Origin: Ralstonia pickettii DTP0602 | GTDB taxonomy: Bacteria; Pseudomonadota; Gammaproteobacteria; Burkholderiales; Burkholderiaceae | Direction of reading: 5' to 3' | Assembly: GCA_000471925.1 (NCBI GenBank) | Contig: CP006667.1 | Coordinates: forward strand, 3,658,001 to 3,722,000 | Length of the DNA: 64,000 bases | Part shown: in pieces, positions 62,796 through 64,000 of the stretch | Layout of the letters: each line of letters opens with the position of its first letter | How positions within the stretch are numbered: the first letter of the stretch is position 1 | Program-made: the position numbers and the translations under genes | The notes under the pieces: generated by a model | Database searches by the model: none | The model's input: only the letters and a program-made list of their open reading frames with translations | Told to the model about the DNA's origin: nothing

Positions 62796-63337
62796 GTAGG
62801 GTAGGAGCAGGCCATCGCTGGCCCACTCCCCCCCTAAGAACCGTACGTGCGGGTTTCCCCGCATACGGCTCAAACCTTCTCAAAATACCATCAAATCATG
62901 GCACCGGCTTTACAACAGAAAGCCCGTGGTTATGCCATAGCGCGCAGAGCTTTCGCTCCGCCCGAACCCTACCTGCCGGTCCAAACTGGACCGGAAATGC
63001 AAATGCTCCGCCTTGTGGGCAGATGACATTCGCCCACTTGGCGTTTGGCGGCCGACGTGGCCGCGTTCAAACTTGGTGCCAAACTTCGGCATGTGAAACC
63101 ACTGTCCGCTCTCGGAAGAGCAGACAGAGCCACGCCCGAAGGCGTGGTTTGCGCCTTTGGGCGGGCACTGGCTGGTAGGCCAGTACTGCAAGCAACGCTT
63201 CTCAGACAACTCTGAAAAGTGAGCAGGCGCTAGCGGCGTAAGCTATGGTGGGCTTCGTTTCACTAGCAGGTGGGAGTACTCTCCCAGGGGCGATGCGTCT
63301 AACGTGACGCGGACGGACACGAGTGTGCGTGTCGCAC
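62796..63337 (-). mobile_element. ORF-less group II intron in the fkpB leader
   Basis: On the minus strand the element begins GTGCGACACG, the GTGYG group II 5' end. The 34-base hairpin at 62838-62871 is a canonical domain V: AGC triad, a GAAA tetraloop on a GCGGG/CCCGC stem, a two-base AC bulge and ACGTACGGTTC. It is followed by a domain VI hairpin (GGGGGGAGTGGGCC ... GGCCTGCTCCTACCC) with a bulged A seven bases before the 3' end TAC. The 542 bases have no room for a maturase, so a protein from another intron copy would be needed for mobility. Confidence 0.85.
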
Positions 63338-63404
63338 CAACAACCCGTATTGTATTCGACTGGCCCATCGACCGCCGCCTTGGGCCCGGCCGGACCCTTT
63401 CCAG

Positions 63405-63435
63405 ACAGTTTCCGGACTCGTTCCGAACAGTTTCC
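63405..63435 (+). repeat. paired direct repeat before radC
   Basis: ACAGTTTCC occurs at 63405-63413 and 63427-63435, 22 bases apart (two helical turns), 55-85 bases upstream of radC. It may be a regulator site; the region 63338-63490 otherwise shows no gene. Confidence 0.4.
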
Positions 63436-63490
63436 CGGCCCTTCCGTACCGTGCAACACTTTTTACGGCGGGAATCCACCGGGATTGCCC

Positions 63491-64000
63491 ATGACCATTG
63501 CCAACTGGCCCGCCTGCGAGCGACCGCGCGAGAAACTGCTTGAATGCGGCGCCGCCGCCCTTTCCGATGCCGAGCTGCTGGCCGTCTTCCTGCGCGTGGG
63601 CGCGGCCGGCAAGAGTGCCGTGGACCTCGCACGCGAGCTGATGCACCGCTTTGGCTCCCTGACCGCCCTGTTCGCGGCAGAGACGCGGGCGCTGGCGGGG
63701 ACGCTGGCGTCCCTGCCGCACGAAGTCTTCCTGTGCCTGTTCCTGGACCCGCGGAACCGCATGATCGCCAGCGAGGAGCTGTTTCGCGGCACGCTGACGC
63801 GCACAGCCGTCTATCCGCGCGAGGTGGCGCGCCAGGCGCTGGTGCATAATGCCGCCGGCGTGATCGTGGCCCACAACCACCCTTCCGGCACCGCCGCCCC
63901 CAGCCAGAGCGACGTCCGCCTGACCCACGAGCTGGCGCGCACGCTGGACCTCATCGACGTACGGCTGCTCGACCATTTCATCGTCGCCGGGCAGGAAATC
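63491..64000 (+). CDS. radC: RadC-family JAMM protein, internally shortened, runs off the window
   Basis: The first 170 codons are visible. The N-terminus [24 protein letters not shown] and the JAMM metal motif EELFRGT ... [18 protein letters not shown] are intact. Between FGSLTALF and [10 protein letters not shown] there are only 15 residues, where RadC proteins usually have about 60, so the helix-hairpin-helix segment (GxGxAKxAQL) is missing without a frame break. Despite its name the family has no proven repair role. The gene faces away from the intron and fkpB. Confidence 0.85.
   Translation, partial: MTIANWPACERPREKLLECGAAALSDAELLAVFLRVGAAGKSAVDLARELMHRFGSLTALFAAETRALAGTLASLPHEVFLCLFLDPRNRMIASEELFRGTLTRTAVYPREVARQALVHNAAGVIVAHNHPSGTAAPSQSDVRLTHELARTLDLIDVRLLDHFIVAGQEI

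Noticed and set aside
62838..62871. Hairpin considered as a terminator for fkpB upstream sequence
   Set aside because: There is no T tract, and the sequence matches group II intron domain V base by base including the AGC triad, GAAA loop and bulge.

Overview
The window is a piece of GC-rich beta-proteobacterial chromosome. Gene content and order (pepA-holC, lptFG, a tauE-cysI-DUF934-cysHDN-cobA sulfate block, a full hut cluster, livKHMGF, ispH-fkpB, radC) point to the Burkholderiaceae, most likely Cupriavidus. The genus is inferred from synteny and protein character, not from a database search. Most of the window is ordinary core metabolism. One stretch (about 18.15-39.15 kb) is an integrated genomic island with visibly different base composition and many broken genes.

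Left flank (1-18.1 kb): holC and pepA (minus) stand back to back with lptF-lptG (plus), which build the inner-membrane part of the LPS export machine. A sirohydrochlorin chelatase gene converges with the sulfate assimilation block, read right to left: a TauE/SafE anion permease, sulfite reductase cysI, a DUF934 protein, cysH (4Fe-4S type), cysD, cysN and the uroporphyrinogen methyltransferase cobA, which supplies siroheme precursor for CysI. A CysB-type LysR regulator is divergent from the block. Then follow a class I methyltransferase, a Leu/Ile/Val-type binding protein, a beta-hydroxyacid dehydrogenase, an alpha/beta hydrolase, a small HNH protein and tRNA-Leu(CAA).

Island (18.15-39.15 kb): a P4-type integrase sits beside tRNA-Leu. 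The 3' end of the tRNA is repeated (one G short) at 39127-39148, and TGGGGGTACAT arm-type repeats lie inside both ends. The left part holds an AlpA-like excisionase, a DUF3631/toprim primase-helicase, a TubC_N-like protein and a truncated SSB-like gene, then decayed sequence. The right part is a defence-like cassette read right to left: a CARF-like/sigma54 activator (RtcR architecture), a good -24/-12 promoter directly after its stop codon, hsdR, hsdM, hsdS, a 1328-residue fusion (N6-methylase + target-recognition domain + beta-sandwich + AAA/STAND ATPase) and a second ATPase with an altered Walker B. This is the strongest candidate for an undescribed system: a ligand-sensing, sigma54-switched type I restriction cassette with an extra methylase-ATPase module.

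Right flank (39.2-64 kb): remnants of a vapC toxin and an SMP-30 gene, an M48 lipoprotein protease, the hut cluster (hutG, F, I, D, U, H, C) read together with an upstream NitT/TauT-type ABC transporter whose promoter carries a HutC-like operator, an SDR protein divergent from a ferredoxin-type reductase, an acetylornithine transaminase behind a promoter/leader/terminator that looks like an attenuator, the liv branched-chain amino acid transporter, ispH and fkpB, an ORF-less group II intron in the fkpB leader, and a radC that appears to lack its helix-hairpin-helix segment and runs off the right edge.
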